Below, piece by piece: positions 62,880 to 64,000 of a stretch of DNA of 64,000 bases. How positions within the stretch are numbered: the first letter of the stretch is position 1; the number at the start of each line of letters is the position of its first letter. The position numbers and the translations under genes are program-made. A model generated the notes under the pieces. The model made no database searches, was not told the origin of the DNA, and saw only the letters and a program-made list of their open reading frames with translations. Source of the DNA: Pegea sp. RAD2-039 (Eukaryota > Chordata > Thaliacea > Salpida > Salpidae); contig JAQGEQ010000380.1 of assembly GCA_034620365.1 (NCBI GenBank), positions 558,001 through 622,000 on the forward strand, in the 5' to 3' direction.

Positions 62880-64000
62880 ATGGCGTTTGAAGCTGCAAGC
62901 AACAACTTGACAGGGTGTGGCGTGCCACTACAAAACACTCACAGCAGCAACCATTTGTTTAGTTTTTATCACATTTTTGTGATCCTATTTGGTTTATTTA
63001 GTTGATATAGGACCATGTGAACAGTCCAGTTTCGGAACGAAAGTCAATAATATTAAAAAAAAACATTTTTATTTGGTTTCTGCATGTTTATGTTGTGTTT
63101 GTTGAACAGTTTATGTCTTTAACTAATTCTGGCGTATTTTTACCTGACCACAGTCGCTAGAACTCATATCTCTCCATGTGTGTTAGCAACGCATGACTAC
63201 TTGTGATATGTATTTCTTTATTGATGCTCTTTTATGCTATTTTTAGCGGTTTTTCGATTGTCTGCAGGGTTCTGCTTTCTTTATTTTTTAAGGTACAGAA
63301 CCATCTTAACTGTACTTGTTGACAGAAAATAGTTTTTTTTTAATCTTCTGTTATTTAAACATAAAACAATATCTGCAAGGAAACATTAAAATGACCTCTA
63401 GTGTGGTTGTTAAGCATCTTCTAACTCTTTAACGATTCACATTTCGTTTCTTACACTGTTTTTTCTCCCTGATTTTTAACATTCATTTTATCTAGAAGTG
63501 GTTTAGTTTCAGATTTTTTATTTTTTTCAAAGCGTTTCTCAAAGGCGGGTAATCTTCTATTAATGAAATAAATTTTGTTATTGTCGTCATTGCTTTTAAA
63601 TGTATCCATAAACGACGATGTCTTTCTATTTACTACATCAAGATAGTTTTGTCTTAAATAACTTAATCTGAAGATGAGGAATTATTTTTGTAAAACTGCA
63701 TATATACAAATCACTTTTTTTGATATGATTTTTAGAAGAAGAAGACTTCAATAAAACCTAGTTCAGTGCCCCTGATATTACTCATCTCATATCCCGTCCT
63801 CCTATCTCTCCCAACAAGTATCTTTTCATCTTGTTCAAACTCTTTATTTCAGGCTCATTCATTTGTTGTTTATCTTTGTAAGACACAGAACATGGCAACA
63901 GCTATATGTTCTTTGACTCATGTGCAATAAATCATTTGTAAGTGATTGATCTAAAAGCTTAGGTTGTAAGGTCGTTGTATGTACGAGGTGATATTTTTTG
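62880..64000 (+). other. PKA 3' UTR and downstream flank
   Basis: T-rich sequence after the kinase stop. AATAAA-type signals occur near 63568 and at 63750-63755; the second is followed by a pyrimidine-rich stretch (63760-63850) that could be the downstream element. No further gene is visible before the window ends. Confidence 0.55.

Overview
The window is strongly AT-rich, intron-dense animal nuclear DNA. Coding exons are short and bounded by GT..AG introns. Many introns are only about 50-80 bp; others run to several kb of low-complexity A/T. Five genes can be assembled exon by exon with consistent splice phases: DGCR8, THADA, a FAM3-family secreted factor, TBC1D2 and the catalytic subunit of cAMP-dependent protein kinase (PKA). 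DGCR8 and FAM3 together point to Metazoa. The strong A/T bias and the CR1/Jockey-like LINE debris suggest an invertebrate, but I cannot name the phylum from sequence alone.

Layout. 1-12.4 kb: a plus-strand gene for a small Ser/Thr-rich protein I do not recognise (exons 5598-9766, first exon tentative), otherwise T-rich intron/UTR. 12.4-20.5 kb: A-rich plus strand with scattered, phase-compatible exons of an unrecognised minus-strand gene. 20.6-21.1 kb: a decayed LINE reverse-transcriptase fragment. 22.97-26.08 kb: DGCR8 (+, 16 coding exons). 34.96-26.80 kb: THADA (-, 19 exons), convergent with DGCR8; the two poly(A) signals lie on the two arms of one palindrome. 38.72-36.68 kb: FAM3-like (-, 7 exons). 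45.83-41.47 kb: TBC1D2 (-, 19 exons). 46.34-47.54 kb: a GC-rich tRNA-headed SINE-like element next to a LINE remnant whose two halves face opposite ways. 50.0-62.9 kb: PKA catalytic subunit (+), with three alternative first coding exons, a nested stop-containing exon, and an antisense LINE in its last intron.

THADA, FAM3 and TBC1D2 run head to tail on the minus strand; DGCR8 and PKA flank them on the plus strand. I see no operon-like or functional coupling. The roles are ordinary housekeeping and signalling: microRNA processing, tRNA modification/HEAT-repeat scaffold, secreted lectin-like factor, Rab GTPase control and cAMP signalling.

The points most worth a second look are: the 17-bp exact tandem duplication that breaks the THADA frame; the set of alternative PKA N-termini plus a small terminal exon that could make a 48-residue protein; the bidirectional poly(A) palindrome; the unrecognised minus-strand gene at 12.7-20.5 kb, supported by strand composition; and the inverted-halves LINE beside a GC-rich SINE. 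All gene models were assembled by eye from splice sites and reading frame. Exon borders may be off by a base or two where noted, and no transcript evidence was available.
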